Source of the DNA: Cryptomeria japonica
Lineage: Eukaryota > Streptophyta > Pinopsida > Cupressales > Cupressaceae
DNA: 64,000 nt
Direction: 5' to 3'
Assembly: GCF_030272615.1 (NCBI RefSeq)
Contig: NC_081406.1
Coordinates: 478,484,900 to 478,548,899 of the forward strand
The stretch's first letter is position 1. Each line of letters opens with the position of its first letter. This document shows, in pieces, positions 33,090 to 45,700 of the stretch. The notes beneath the pieces were generated by a model. That model was not told the origin of the DNA and did not search any database. It saw only the letters and a list, made by a program, of their open reading frames with translations. The translations under genes and the position numbers were made by a program.

Positions 33090-34560
33090 ACAAGGTGATT
33101 CCTCAAAGTCAAAAGGAGGTGCCAAAGTTAATTACACCTATACCAACAATGACAATGTGATCAACATGATTGAGTCTTCCCAACCTGAATAATGCAATGT
33201 GATCATAATCAAAGATAAAAAAAAGAATCACAAAATGCAAATGCTGTGACCTGTGCTTAAAAGAAGGTTACTCTCCAAAGAGCTAGTTCTTCAACTCCTA
33301 CTCAAACAACATCAAACCTACCAACTTCTTCAAACAGACAAACAGATACAACCATGGCAATCCAAACGGATGGCTTCATCATTCTCTCCTAGTTATAACA
33401 TTATCGAACAATTGAAAAGAACGAATGCTCAAATCTCCCTCTTTGAATTGCTCAAAATCTCTTCTATTCATAAGGAGATCTTGGACAAAGCGTTGCTCAC
33501 AACTAATGTCCCAAAAGATTTAGATATCGATCAGTTTCAATCTTTGGTGGCTCACCTGACTTCACCTCATTATCTTACCTTCTCTGAAGAAGATGATAAC
33601 TTGCTGAATCACCCACATAACCATCCATTGCACATTGATGCTATGATCCATAAATATCGAGTTAAACATGTTTTGATAGATGGGGGTGTTGGGTTAAATA
33701 TTTGTACCTATAATCTGCTTACACATCTAGGATTTTCTAAAAATATCATTAATCGGGCCAACAAAATAACAATCAAAGCTTATGATGAAGAAGAAAGAAC
33801 CTCTAAAGTTTTGGTACTATTACCAATGAGGGTAGGACTTGTAGAAAGATATGTTATTTTCTATGTAATTGATCTTCCTCTATCATACAACATCTTATTG
33901 GGTAGGCCATGGATTCACGAAATGAAGGCAGTTCCATCTACATATCATCAGTGCTTAAAATTTCCTTATAATGGAGTTGAAGTTAATATTCCTGGTGATA
34001 CAAAATCCCCTTGTAATGCATTGACAAAGAGTGTTGATACCTTTGTGCCTCATAATAGAGCAACCTCTAGAGCTAAAAGTTCATAAATCTTGATGGACTT
34101 AGAAAAGAAATTGAAAATCACAAATACTAGCATGGATGGATACAAGATAGAACCAGTACTTTCACTAATTTCTCTCCCTCCATCACCAAGACAGTCAGGA
34201 AATCCATCAGAGGTTATGAAGCCACATACTTCCACTCGAAATGTCATATATGACGGTCTCTTTGTACAATCCTCTACTTCCCTTGAAAATGAAATAGAAA
34301 AAGATGTTGTTCTCAAATGGCTTTTCAAAGAAGATAGTGAAAATAAAGAAGTACGACATTGTGAGATTTCCCAGACACAATATGGTCTAGGATATAAAAT
34401 GATTCAATGCATGGGATATTCAGGTACTGGTCCTTTGGGCAAAAATCAAGAAGGTATTATTGAATCTATTCATCTACAAAATAAGTCTACAAATGATAAA
34501 GTTGGATTGGGACACAATCCAGGAAAGACATCAAACCAGAAACATACTTCCCATCATTAG
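33090..34560 (+). pseudogene. Gypsy element F protease and G-patch region
   Basis: Mostly frame 1, with another frame used around 33240-33380. The retroviral-type aspartic protease is seen as HVLIDGGVGLNICTYNLLTHLG (catalytic Asp in DGG) near 33670, with YNILLGRPWIHEM as its C-terminal motif. After a stop at 34084 a G-patch-like segment follows near 34370-34520 (GLGYKMIQCMGYSGTGPLG, then KVGLGH). G-patch motifs are known after the protease in some retroviruses and, as I recall, in some plant Tat-type gypsy elements; they bind RNA. It ends at a TAG at 34558. Confidence 0.82.
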
Positions 34561-37015
34561 TCTAAGTGGAGGAAAAAGATACTGCCTTCAACATCACAGG
34601 AAGTAAACACTCAACAGACTCAAGAAGAGTATGAAAAGGAAAAAGAAGAACTAGCAATCAAGAGAGAGGAAATAACTAGTACTAAAGTTCCAATGGTATC
34701 AGCTACAACAACACAAGGAGTGGAAGTCCCAAAGGATATGAGAGAAGAGGTAGAAAGAATCAGAGAATTGTTTGCACCACTAAAAATTCCAGTCACATAC
34801 ACTGGTAGACAATAAGTAGATGATTAATAAACTGACTCAAATGAGTATGAATGGGGTCTAGATTATCTCTTAGATACATCTACTATGGAAACATTAGAAG
34901 AATCTAATGATATCATAGATGACACACATGAGCTGATGCACTTAAAGATGCAAAAAGAGATAGAAGAAATTAGACTAAAAAGACAAGAAGACTGTGAACA
35001 AAAGCTGAAAGAAGGAAGAACACAAGAAAATTCTTCACCTACTATGTCTCCCTCTAATAGGACAAAACAAATCAGTTATGGAACTACACAAGAAGAATTG
35101 GAAGCTACAAAAACAAAACCAGTCATTAGTCTAGAAGAAGCTTAATTAAGCAGAAGACATAAATTCATAGAGCCATCGAGGTTATGTGAAAAGGTATGTC
35201 AGATACAAGTGATAAATGAACCAAATCATGAAGGAACTTGAAGCATCAAAGATGTAGGTGTTGACACTATAGATACATTCACTCAATCACTTGAAGAAGA
35301 GTTGGAAACTTCCTCTTATGACTCTGATGGCTCCGACAATACTCCTATTTATGACAATACCTATTCAATATCAAACTCTGATTCCTCTATCATAGATGTC
35401 GGGAATTTGTCTATTGATCTTGTTACTGTTGAACCATGATATGTAGTCTAGTTTGGCATAGAGAATGATGCTAGAAGTAGGTCTATTGGATTTGGTCAAC
35501 TAAGTATTAATGTGCACTTAAATGATCATGTTGTAACTCTTCCTGGTCTTGAGACATTTACGCAAGGTAGTCTCTTGGAACTCGACTTGTTGGTCCGAAG
35601 TTATGATGATAATACCGTGAACTCCCTCGTACCCATTCAAACTTTATCCTTGGTACATCCTGAACTAATTAATTGCAGTCTCCAAAATCAACCTATGAAT
35701 GTACCTATCTTTGCCAATGACTACATGTTAACCTACAACCTTAATGCAGTTGAACCAATGGAATCTTCCACCAACGAACAAAGTGAAAACATGAGTGAAA
35801 CATATATCAAGTATCTTAGTCGCAAAAATAAAAAAAATCAAAATAAAATATCTGATGGCGAAAACCACATTATGGTGGTGTTAAAATCAAAAATAGAAAA
35901 AATAAAGGACATACCTAAGGGTGAAAAACTCTCTGAGGCACCTGAAGGTGAGATACTTGATATGCTGCCAAGTCACTTCTAGGAAAGGTCTTCTATATTG
36001 ATTGAACTAACTTAGCCAGTAAATATTGGGAGTCAAGAGACAACACATATCATCAACTTATCTCAATCATTATCAGTAGAAGAGTTAAAAGATTTCAACA
36101 ATCTCTATTTAGAAAAGAAGATAAACTTTGCATGGACATATTCTGATATGCCAGGCCTATATCCTAATCTTATCATTCACCATCTTTCTATTACACTAGG
36201 AGCTAAACTAGTCAAGAAAACACACTGTAAGATGCACCCTCATGTGGCATTGCTAGTTAAGGACGAGCTAGAAAAATTGCTAAAAGATGGATTTATTTGA
36301 GCTATAGACTATGCAGAATGGATTTTAAACATAGTACCTATATCAAAGGTAGACAAATCTATTAGGGTTTGCACAAACTTCAGAGATCTCAACAAAGCAT
36401 GTCTAAAAGATGATTTTCCATTGCCTAAAATTGATATGATAGTGGACACGACTGCTGGATATGAGATGTACTCATTAATGGATGGATTATCCAATTATAA
36501 TCAGATCAAAATAGGTCCTGGAGATCAAGAAAAGACAACTTTCACTTGTGCATGGGGAACCTTTTGCTGGAACATCATGCCATTTGGGCTAAAGAATGTA
36601 GGAGCAACTTACCAAAGATCAGTAACTAGTATCTTTCATAATATGATGCATAAAAACATGGAAGATTATGTTGATGACACCTTAGTAAAGACTATGAAGA
36701 TATCCACACATTTTCAAGAGCTAGGCCCCATACTAGATAGAATGGAAAAATTCAAGCTCCAGCTAAATCCTAAAAAGTGTACGTTTAGAGTGACATCTAG
36801 GAGATTACTTGGTTACATTATTTCAAAGAAAGGAATTGAGGTTGATCCTGAGAAGGTCCAAGCTATAATGGAGATACCACCTCCAAAGATTATTAGTCAA
36901 AAGAGAAGTTTACATGGATGTCTCCAGTCAATAAGACACTTTATTTCTCAGCTAGTAGATAAAGCTCAACCCTTCACAAAAGTATTAAGGAAAGGAGTAA
37001 CATACAACTGGGATT
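34561..37015 (+). pseudogene. Gypsy element F linker and reverse transcriptase
   Basis: It continues in frame 1 with stops but no frameshift that I can see. A long acidic linker (34560-36000) precedes the RT. RT blocks are INFAWTYSDMPG, VRVCTNF-type RVCTNFRDLNKAC, DFPLPKIDMIVD, YNQIKIGPGDQEKTTFTC, WNIMPFGLKNVGATYQR and the catalytic YVDDTLVKT, then LNPKKCTFRV and LLGYIISKKGIEVDPEK. The TGA at 36298 falls where Arg is expected (GFI-R-AIDYAEW), fitting CGA to TGA at a CpG. It is interrupted at 37015 by copia G inside the connection segment YNW-DQEC. Confidence 0.92.
37011..37015. repeat. Target site duplication of element G, left copy (GGATT)
   Basis: GGATT here and AGATC at 44780-44784 each differ by one transition from GGATC. 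GGATC is also what the gypsy reading frame (Trp-Asp-Gln) requires. Confidence 0.6.
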
Positions 37016-38718
37016 TGATAAATCAATGACGAACCACTAGTACCAAACCGGTACTAAGAGGGGGGTGGGGGGGGGGTGAATCAGTACAAACACAAATACA
37101 ATCAAAAACTGGTTTGATAGCAAATACCCCAAATGACTAATAAATAGGGATACCGGTAAAACAAAGTGCAATCGGTAACATCCAGTATAGCTCAATCAGT
37201 CATGAACCGGTCACTCAATAAGATTTCCTCTTAACTCAATACTACAGTATCATTATATTCTCATGCATAAACCAGTAAACTTGACCATCAGACCTTCACA
37301 ACAATGAGTTCAATATGTTTTATAGACAGGCATAAAACATAGAACCTTCATGTGCTTAAAAGATAAAACAAAGCATCACAAGGCAGAAGCATTTCACATG
37401 ACACACATAATTTTCACGTGGAAACCCAACTGGGAAAAACCACGGTGGGGATGAATACACACAAGCTATTTTTGAACTCTTTAGAAGTTCGCTATTTTAG
37501 GAGCCTTGTCTGGTTAAGGACATTACAATAGGTTCTGGTAAGAACCGATCTTGTTAAGGATCACCCGATTAAGGGATACCCGGTTAAGAGTTAAACCCTG
37601 TAGGGTCACCTTGTTAGAGGATTTCAAGAAATCAATAGCTGAAAGGATCTCCTAAGCTTCTCTAGCTTCTTAGAACTCATTAGCCTCGAGTTACCTGGTT
37701 AAGGGATTTGAAACAAGCCGGTTAAGACCACCCGATTTAAGGGATTTTGAATCAAGCCAGTTAAGGCTACCCTGTTAGGGGATTTTACAACTGTTGAAGT
37801 GGATAGAGATCAATAGGTATTACAATGATCCATTAACAACAATTAATGCTAATGCAGATCCATTTAGGCTCCTCTTTTCCTTCTGCACATTCACTTTGCA
37901 GGTATCTCTTCTCTCCTTTGGTCTGGCAAGAATCACGTATCACTTTCCTTGGATACGCACTCACAAATTTTGCCAACAACCTCAGAAAGAAACCCAACAT
38001 CAACCTTATAGGAGACATACAGGTCAGTAGCAAAAACCTTAAACCCTAAACCTATTAGGTTATGCAATTCAAACAGTTCAATCCTGACCGTTGAATCATG
38101 CTGCATTAAATGGAACAATCTTGAATCGATCTCAAGACATTCTCCATCATCCATTATCCACCATTTTCATGGCGGTCGATAACCCATCATGTGTTATCAC
38201 CATTTGACAGACTTTGCACATTCCCGAGGTAGATAGGAATAGTCATCTTCATGCAAGATCCTTCACGCACATAGAGCTTATGTGGAAACACGATCTTTCC
38301 TCCATCATACTGCTAACTCATCACACAAAGATCACCGATTGAGTCACATATACTTGAGGTACTCCAACCGGAAACCCCAAAGTGGAAGCTGCCTACCAAC
38401 CGGTAGTCATACAGTGCTTGCATGTTTCGGTTCCCATAACTTCATGCCGATTCACCTTGAACAAATATGCTGCTTCACTTTGGCATATAAACCGGTTCAC
38501 ACATATGCCGGTTCCTCTCTCTTCACTTATCACATGTGCCGGTTCACACTATGTCCCATATTGACATCAATGACAACATACAATATCATTATGTCTTCAT
38601 GCCAGTTCACATAAGGCTCATGCCGGTTCACATAATGCCAACAATCTTCCCCTTTGGCATTCATTATGTCTTCATGCCGGTTGACATAAGGCTCATGCTA
38701 GTTCACATAATGCCAACA
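37016..38718 (-). repeat. Copia element G 3' LTR
   Basis: 1,703 bp. The minus strand starts TGTTGGCATTATGTGAAC and ends TTATCA. It holds the C-loop hairpin (arms GTACT 37051-37055 and AGTAC 37083-37087) with an expanded C tract. It also has GGTTAAGG-type repeats (37510-37760), many CCGGTTCACA units (38400-38720) and an internal PPT-like copy at about 38650-38664. Confidence 0.9.
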
Positions 38719-38974
38719 ATCTCCCTCTTTGGCATTGATGGCAATATACAAAAGATATCTTCTCTGCTTCACATCTTCTCCCCATTTACTACAGATATCT
38801 TTTTGTTTCACTCCTTCTCCCCCTTTGACAACAATGCCAAAGTGGAGGTATAGTCATCACTGTTTCATCATGTTGCTCCCCCTGAGGAGTAGGATTCTTC
38901 AGCACACCAATCAACCAAAACTTTGTCTTTCTATTACCTGACTGATGTGGAACAATCACTTTTAGTTCACCTCC
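38719..38974 (-). promoter_or_regulatory. Copia element G PPT and 3' noncoding region
   Basis: The minus strand has GCCAAAGAGGGAGAT next to the LTR. A second purine tract (complement of CTCCCCCTTTGAC) lies near 38817, and a third (complement of CTCCCCCTGAGG) near 38876. No gene is present. Confidence 0.75.
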
Positions 38975-41900
38975 TAAAGGGGCACTACCCCTAATTCACC
39001 TCTCAAGTGCACGAATGTTGTCTTTCGGAGAGGCTTGGTGAATATGTCTGCTAACTACTCCTTACTGGACACATGCTCTAGTGCAATCTCTTTATTCTGA
39101 ACCTTTTCCCTCAAGAAATGATACTTAAGCTCAAAATGCTTGGTTCTAGAATGTAAAATCGGATTGTTTGATATATTGATAGCACTTGTATTATCACAGA
39201 ATATACTTACCGGTTCAGATACAGGGATCTTGAAGCATTCCAGTACATGCTTCATCTAGATTATTTGAGTGCAGTTCATGAAAGTTGTAACATACTCCAC
39301 TTCTGCTGTAGACTAAGAGATGCAACTCTGCTTTTTACTCATCCATGAGACCAGTCTACCATCAAGAAAGAATGCACCACTGGTTGTGCTCTTCCAGTCA
39401 TCCAGATTATCGACCCATTAAGCATCTGTGAATACTTTCAGATTGAAATTATTTCTGTATGGGTACCACAATGCATAGTCGATTGTTCCCTTCAGATACC
39501 TAAGAATCCACTTGACTGCATTGAAGTGAGATTCTCTTGGACTCTTCTGGAACCTTACAGTGATGCTAACTGCATGTGCAATATTCGGTCTGCTATGCAC
39601 TACATAATGCAACTTGCCAATCATTGATCGGTATTCCTTCTCATCAACCAGTGCGGAATCATCCTCCTTTGTCAATTTGCAACCGGTCACCATCGGTGTA
39701 CCAACCGGTTGCTATCTTCCATGCCAAAAGTCTTCAACACCTCTTTTACATATTTGGACTGAGTGATGAAGATTCCATCTTTCATCTGCTAGATTTGCAG
39801 TCAATGAAGAACTTAATCTCCCCTATGAGTTGCATCTCAAACTCTTTCTTCATCTCATCAGCAAACTCATGACTCATCTTGTCATCTCCACCAAAGATGA
39901 TGTCATCAACAAAAACTTCACAAATCAGAATCTGATCTCCTTTAGACTTCAAGTAGATATTGCTATCTTCACTTGTTCTCTCAAATCCAATCTTCACAAA
40001 ATGGCAATGTAGGTGCTCATACCATGCCCTAGGTGCTTGCTTTAGACCATATAATTCTTTATGTAGCCTACATACCATGTCACTATCTTCAGATAGGGTA
40101 AACCCATCTGGTTGCTCAATATACACCTCCTCTTCAAGTACACCATTTAGGAATGCAGATTTTACATCCATTTGATATACCTTGAATCTCTTAAAAGCTG
40201 CATATGCAAGAAGCATACGAACTCCTTCCAATCTGGCTACAGGAGCAAAGGTTTCCCCATAGTCTTCACCTTCTTCTTGAGCATATCCTTTGCATACCAG
40301 TTTGGCTTTATTCCTAATCACTGTGCCATCCTCATTCAACTTATTTCTGAACACCCATTAGGTGCCAATGACATTTTTATGTTCTGGTCTGGGTACCAAG
40401 GACCATGTACCATTTTTCTCTATCTGGTCAAGTTCTTCTTCCATTGCCTTGATCCAGTCTTCATCTTTATGAGCCTCTCTGAATGACTTAGGCTCAAATT
40501 CAGACATCATACATGAGTTTTCTTTGATCTTTCTTCTGGTAAGGATTCCTGCGTCCTTATCACCTATGATCTGCTTGGGATCATGATTCAACTTGACATA
40601 TCGAGGAATGGTCCTAACTGGTTCTTCTTGCTTTTCTTCTTCATCCTTATCTTCATCAGTCTCAACATTCACTGGTTCAGGAACACTATTACTGGTACTT
40701 GGTTGACTGACAACTGGTTCCCAGAAGGTTGCAACCGGTTCATTTATAGCTTGCTCACTATCAGTTTCCTCAATCTTCTCAGAGGATTCATCAACTCTTA
40801 CATTGATGCTTTCCATAATTCTTCGAGTCCTATTGTTGTAGCACTTGAAAGCTTTACTCTTGGTGGAATATCCTAGAAATATTCCCTCATCACATTTAGC
40901 TTCAAATTTACGTTGGTGTTCACTCCTCTTGATGTAACATTTGCTACCAAATACCTTAAAGTAGTTAACCACAGGTGTCTTACCAGTCTAATACTCATAA
41001 GGAGTTTTGTCCTTACCCTTTTTGATGAGTACCCGGTTCATAGTCTAGACTGCAGTGCTCACCGCTTCTCTCCAAAAGGTGTGAGGAACCTTTCCTTGGA
41101 TCAACATGGTTCTAGCTGCTTCAACCACAATCCAATTATTACTCTCTGCTAGGCCATTCTGCTGTGGAGTCCGGGGGGTAGACAATTGTCTCTTGATGCC
41201 AAATTATTTGCAATACTTGTTGAATTCACTGGAAGTGAATTCCCCTCCTTGATCAGTTCTGAGACATTTGATCCTTTTACCACTTTCCTTCTCCACTAAT
41301 GCTCTGAAAGGTTTGAATTTCCCAAAATCTTCAGACTTGTCTTTCAAGAATGTGACCCACATCATTCTTGAGCAATCATCAGTGAGAATCATGAAGTACC
41401 TATCACCCTCCACACTTCTAGTTTTCATAGGACCACATAAATCAGTATGCACAAGATCAAGCAAGTTGTCAGCAGTGAAAGATTTACCTTTAAAGGTTGA
41501 GGAAGACATTTTCCCCAATTGACATTCTCTACACAAGGTACTATCCAGTTTTCTTAGCACCAACAACCCTCTAATTGCCTTGATCTTACTAGCCTTCACA
41601 ATGTTATCAAAGTTCACATGACAGAATCTCCTATGCCATATCCAGCTATCATCAAGCTTAGCCATAAGACATGTAATTATATTTGCATTTAGATGAAATA
41701 GGCTACCTTTAGTCTGCATGCCGATGGCTACCAATTTACCATCTTTACTTTTGATTCTGCAAACTCCATTCTTGAATTGCAGAGTGAGACCACTATAATT
41801 TAGCTGGGCAACACTTAGAAGGTTGTGTCTGAAACCATCAACCCAGTACACATTGTCAGCACTACTCTTTCCATTCAAAGAGATGGACCCTCTGCCTTTG

Positions 41901-43051
41901 ACCATGCATGGTGCATCATTGCCAAAGTGAACCACACCACCATCATACTCTTCTAAGGATAGAAACTTGCTCTGGTCACCAGTCATATTGTGAGAACAAC
42001 CACTGTCAATGACCAACTCATTGGAATCATCAAACTAGGAGACAAGAGCCTTCTTGTCTGCCACATCTTCCTTTACAACAACAAACACAATGTCTTGATT
42101 CTCTTCATCTTCTGATTCCTCTTTTGTGACACCTTCATCAACTACCACAAAATATTTTCTTCGGTTTCCTCCTTTGAATTTATTGAACCTTTCTCGTTTA
42201 TCCTTGTTGTCAATATTAGGACAGTTCATAGCAATATGTCCTATCCGGTTACAGGAGAAACATTTCAAAGGAAGCTTACCTTTGTATTTACTGGTCCCTT
42301 TTGGAAATCTCCTGGCAAGAAGAGCATCAAATTCCATCAGAAACTCTTCATCCTTCATTTCTCTGTTCTGATTAGGTTCCCCACTAGTGCTAGCCTCTTT
42401 TCCTTTTCTGGATGGTATATCACAAGCTTTAAAAGCTGATTCTATCTTTTGAACACTACCATCAAAACTATTCAGCTCATAGGCTGTCAACTTGGCTATG
42501 ATGGATTCCAAGGACACCTTAGAGTTGTCTATTGATCTCAGCTCTTGAATAGCAACAACCCTTATTGCATAGACCGACAACAGGGATCTCAATACTTTAC
42601 TTACCACAGTGGAATCTTCTATTTTGCCACCCGGACTCTTTATTTCTCTGACAACTATTTTGATTCTTATTCCATACTACTGAATGGTCTCTCCTTCAAC
42701 CATCCGCATGTCTTCAAACTTTCCTCTCAAGCTCTCTTCCTTAGCCTGTTTTACATGCTCATCACCACCATAGATATTTTCAAGAGCATCCCATACCTCT
42801 TTGGGATTTGCCTTGTCCTAAACATCAATAAACTCAATGTCAGATAGACTACTAATGAGAGCTTCCATGACTTGCCCATTTTCTTGTATCTCTCTCTTTT
42901 GGTCATCGGTGAGAGTACCGGTAGGAACAACATATACATTTTCAACATAACTCTAGTGTTGAACACCCATGCTTTTGATGAATATCTTCATCCTGTCTTT
43001 CCATATACAAAAATTTTCCCTATTGAACATTGGACCTTCCCTCTTCATCAT
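38975..43051 (-). pseudogene. Copia element G gag-pol polyprotein, about 1,350 codons
   Basis: ATG at 43051 (MMKREGPMFNRE) starts gag. A zinc knuckle CFSCNRIGHIAMNC lies near 42265-42225. The protease is [13 protein letters not shown] (about 42010), followed by [10 protein letters not shown]. The integrase zinc region is HRRFCHVNF...LCREC (about 41640-41520) and the core [29 protein letters not shown] and PQQNGLAE. RT blocks are [42 protein letters not shown] and the catalytic FVDDIIFGG. RNase H has CDNTSAINISNNP. One frame runs to about 39800, then a frameshift leads to the rest. Stops include those at 42035, 41204 and 40358, plus several in gag and RNase H. It is the family standard for copia but is dead. 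Confidence 0.94.
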
Positions 43052-43106
43052 TAGACTAGGATCTTTTCCTCAAGTGGTTAAGCTTACAACACAGAGGACT
43101 TGGAGT

Positions 43107-43118
43107 GCTTTGATACCA
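43107..43118 (-). promoter_or_regulatory. Copia element G primer binding site
   Basis: The minus strand reads TGGTATCAAAGC, one transition from the initiator tRNA-Met complement TGGTATCAGAGC, two nucleotides inside the 5' LTR. Confidence 0.85.
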
Positions 43119-43120
43119 AT

Positions 43121-44779
43121 TGATAACTCAATGATGAACCACTAGTACCAAACTGGTACTGAGAGGTGGGGGGTGAATCACTACAAACACAAATACAGTC
43201 AAAAACTGGTTTGACAGCAAATACCCCAAATGACTGATAAATAGGGATACCGGTAAAATAGATTGCAACCAGTAACATCCAGTATAGCTCAATCAGTCAT
43301 GAACCAGTCACTCAATAAGCTTTCCTCTTAACTCAATACTACAGTATCTTTATAATCTCATGCATAAACCACTAAACTTGACCATCAGATCTTCACAACA
43401 ATGAGTTCAATATGTTTTATAGACAGGCATAAAACATAGAACCTTCATGTGCTTAACAGATAAAATAAAGCATCACAAGACAGAAGCATTTCACATGACA
43501 CACATAATTTTCACTTGGAAACCCAACTGGGAAAAACCACGGTGGGGATGAATACCCACAAGCTATTTTTGAACTCTTTAGAAGTCCACTCTATTAGGAG
43601 CCTTGTCCAGTTAAGGACATTACAGTAGGTTCTGGTAATAACCAATCCTGTTAAGGATCACTCGGTTAAGGGTTAAACCTGTTAGGGTCACCTTGTTAGA
43701 GGATTTCAATAACTCAATAGCTGAAAGGATCTCCTAAGCTTCTCTAGCTTCTCAGAAATCATTAGCCTCGAGTTACCCGATTAAGGGATTTGAAACAAGC
43801 CGGTTAAGACCACCTGATTTAAGGGATTTTGAATCAAGCCAGTTAAGGCTACCCTGTTAGGGGATTTTACAACTGTTGAAGTGGTTAGAGATCAATAGGT
43901 ATTACAATGATATGTTAACAACACTTAATGCTAATGTAGATCCATTTAGGCTCCTCTTTTCCTTCTACACATTCACTTTGCAGGTATCTCTTCTCTCCTT
44001 TGATCTGGCGAGAATCACGTATCACTTTCCTTGGATACACACTCACAAATTTTGCCAACAACCTCAGAAAGAAACCCAACATCGACCTTATAGGAGACAT
44101 ACAGGTCGGTAGCAAAAACTCTAAACCCTAAACCTGCTAGGTTAAGCAATTCAAACGGTTTGATCCTGACTGTTGAATCATGCTGCATTAAATGCAACAA
44201 TCTTGAATCATTCTCAAGACATTCTCCATTGTCCATTATCCACTGTTTTCATGGCGGCTGATAACCCATCATGCGTTATCACCATTTGAAAGACTTCACA
44301 CATTCCTGAGGTAGATAGGAATAGTCATCTTCATGCAAGATCCTTCACGCACACAGAGCTTATGTGGAAACACGATCTATCCTCCATCATACTGCTAACT
44401 CATCACATAAAGATCACCAATTGAGTCACACAAAATTGAGGTACTCCAAACGAAAACCCCGAAGTGGAAGCTGCCTACCAACCGGTAGTCATACAGTGCT
44501 TCTATGTGCCGGTTCCCATAACTTCATGCCGGTTCACCTTGAACAAATATGCCGCTTCACTTTGGCATATAAACTGGTTCACACATATGCCGGTTCCTCT
44601 CTCTTCACTTATCACATGTGCCGGTTCACACTATGTCCCATATTGACATCAATGACAACATACAATATCATTATGTCTTCATGTCGGTTCACATAAGGCT
44701 CATGCCATTTCACATAATGCCAACAATCTTCCCCTTTGGGATTCATTATGTCTTCATGCCGGTTCACATAATGCCAACA
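43121..44779 (-). repeat. Copia element G 5' LTR
   Basis: 1,659 bp direct repeat of 37016-38718. It contains the same internal PPT-like copy (about 44728-44742). Hairpin arms are GTACT at 43156-43160 and ACTAC at 43180-43184, with one mismatch. Confidence 0.9.
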
Positions 44780-45270
44780 AGATCAAGAATGTGAACAATA
44801 CCTTCAACAAATCAAAGAATACCTATCTAATCCACCGATACTGATGTCACCAATTCAAGGTAAGCCATTGATTCTATACATATCAGCTACTGATTCATCA
44901 CTGGAGGCACTTCTGGCACAACATGATGAAAATTAAAAGGAAAGAGCTATCATTATATCAGCAAAACTTTGGTGTCTTATGAAGTGAACTATACTATAAT
45001 AGAAAAAGCCTATTTGGCATTAGCATTTGCATCACAAAAATTGAGACACTACATGTTAGCACATTCCATCATGCTAGTGGCTAAGATTGATCCGCTCAAA
45101 TATCTTCTCAGCAAAGCAACACTTACTGAAAGATTGGCTAAATGGGTCATAGTTCTTACAGAGTTTGATATTGAATACGTAGAACACAAATCCATGAAAG
45201 GATAGGTAATTGTAGATCAACTTGCTAATGCTCTAGTTGAATACTCTCAACCTTTCATTTAGAATTTCCG
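44780..45270 (+). pseudogene. Gypsy element F RT C-terminal end and RNase H1 domain
   Basis: It resumes gypsy coding after copia G: QECEQYLQQIKEYLSNPPIL and LILYISATDSSLEALLAQHDE. After a frameshift near 44955 the RNase H segment follows (SYEVNYTIIEKAYLALAFASQKLRHYML, KWVIVLTEFDIEYVEHKS). It has a stop at 45203. The usual gypsy RNase H motif DASSEALGAVL is degraded to TDSSLEALLAQ. Confidence 0.88.
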
Positions 45271-45700
45271 GATGAATCTATCATGCACCTTACTCAAAAA
45301 TCATGGAAGATGTTCTTTGATGGGTCTTTCACTCAACATGGTTTCGATGCTGGAAGAATTTTTATTACTCCTCAAAAATATTCAATCCTGAAGGCTTACA
45401 ATATTCTCTTCCCTTGGACAAACAACATTTCAGAGTATGAAGCTTTGGTAAACGGGATCAAGCTAGCTATTGAATGAAAGGTTGTGGAATTACACATCTA
45501 TGGAGATTCTCAGCTAAATATCAACCAAATCAATGATACATATCAAACTTGAGATGAGAAACTAATGCCTTATAAGAGAATGGTGGATGATCTCAAGAAA
45601 TATTTTACTTTTGTGTCATTCCAGTAGATCCCCATATCAACAAATAGAGCATTAGATGCTATGGCCACCTTGACATCTATACTAGAGTTACAAGAATCTA
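45271..45700 (+). pseudogene. Gypsy element F second RNase H (aRNH-type)
   Basis: SWKMFFDGSFTQHGFDAGRIF (Asp), NNISEYEALVNGIKLAIE (Glu) and LHIYGDSQLNINQIN (Asp) are the catalytic triad of the additional archaeal-like RNase H. Among plant gypsy elements this domain marks the Tat/Ogre group. Frame 1, with stops at 45475, about 45549 and 45624. Two tandem RNase H domains separate this element from chromoviruses. Confidence 0.85.

Larger units (their letters stand above)
37016..44779 (-). mobile_element. Copia element G: nearly complete Ty1/copia, 7.76 kb
   Basis: Two LTRs (37016-38718 and 43121-44779) flank an internal region on the minus strand. It has a tRNA-Met type PBS and one polyprotein in the order gag, protease, integrase, RT, RNase H, which defines Ty1/copia. 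It lies inside gypsy F. The coding region is the least damaged copia in the window (single frame from 43051 to about 39800). It is therefore a good reference for the enzymes that could mobilise the pol-less elements. Confidence 0.94.

Noticed and set aside
38282-38941. Open frames inside the copia G LTR and 3' noncoding region
   Set aside because: The same frames recur in the other LTR (44364-44696) because the LTRs are repeats, and they are not in element sense.
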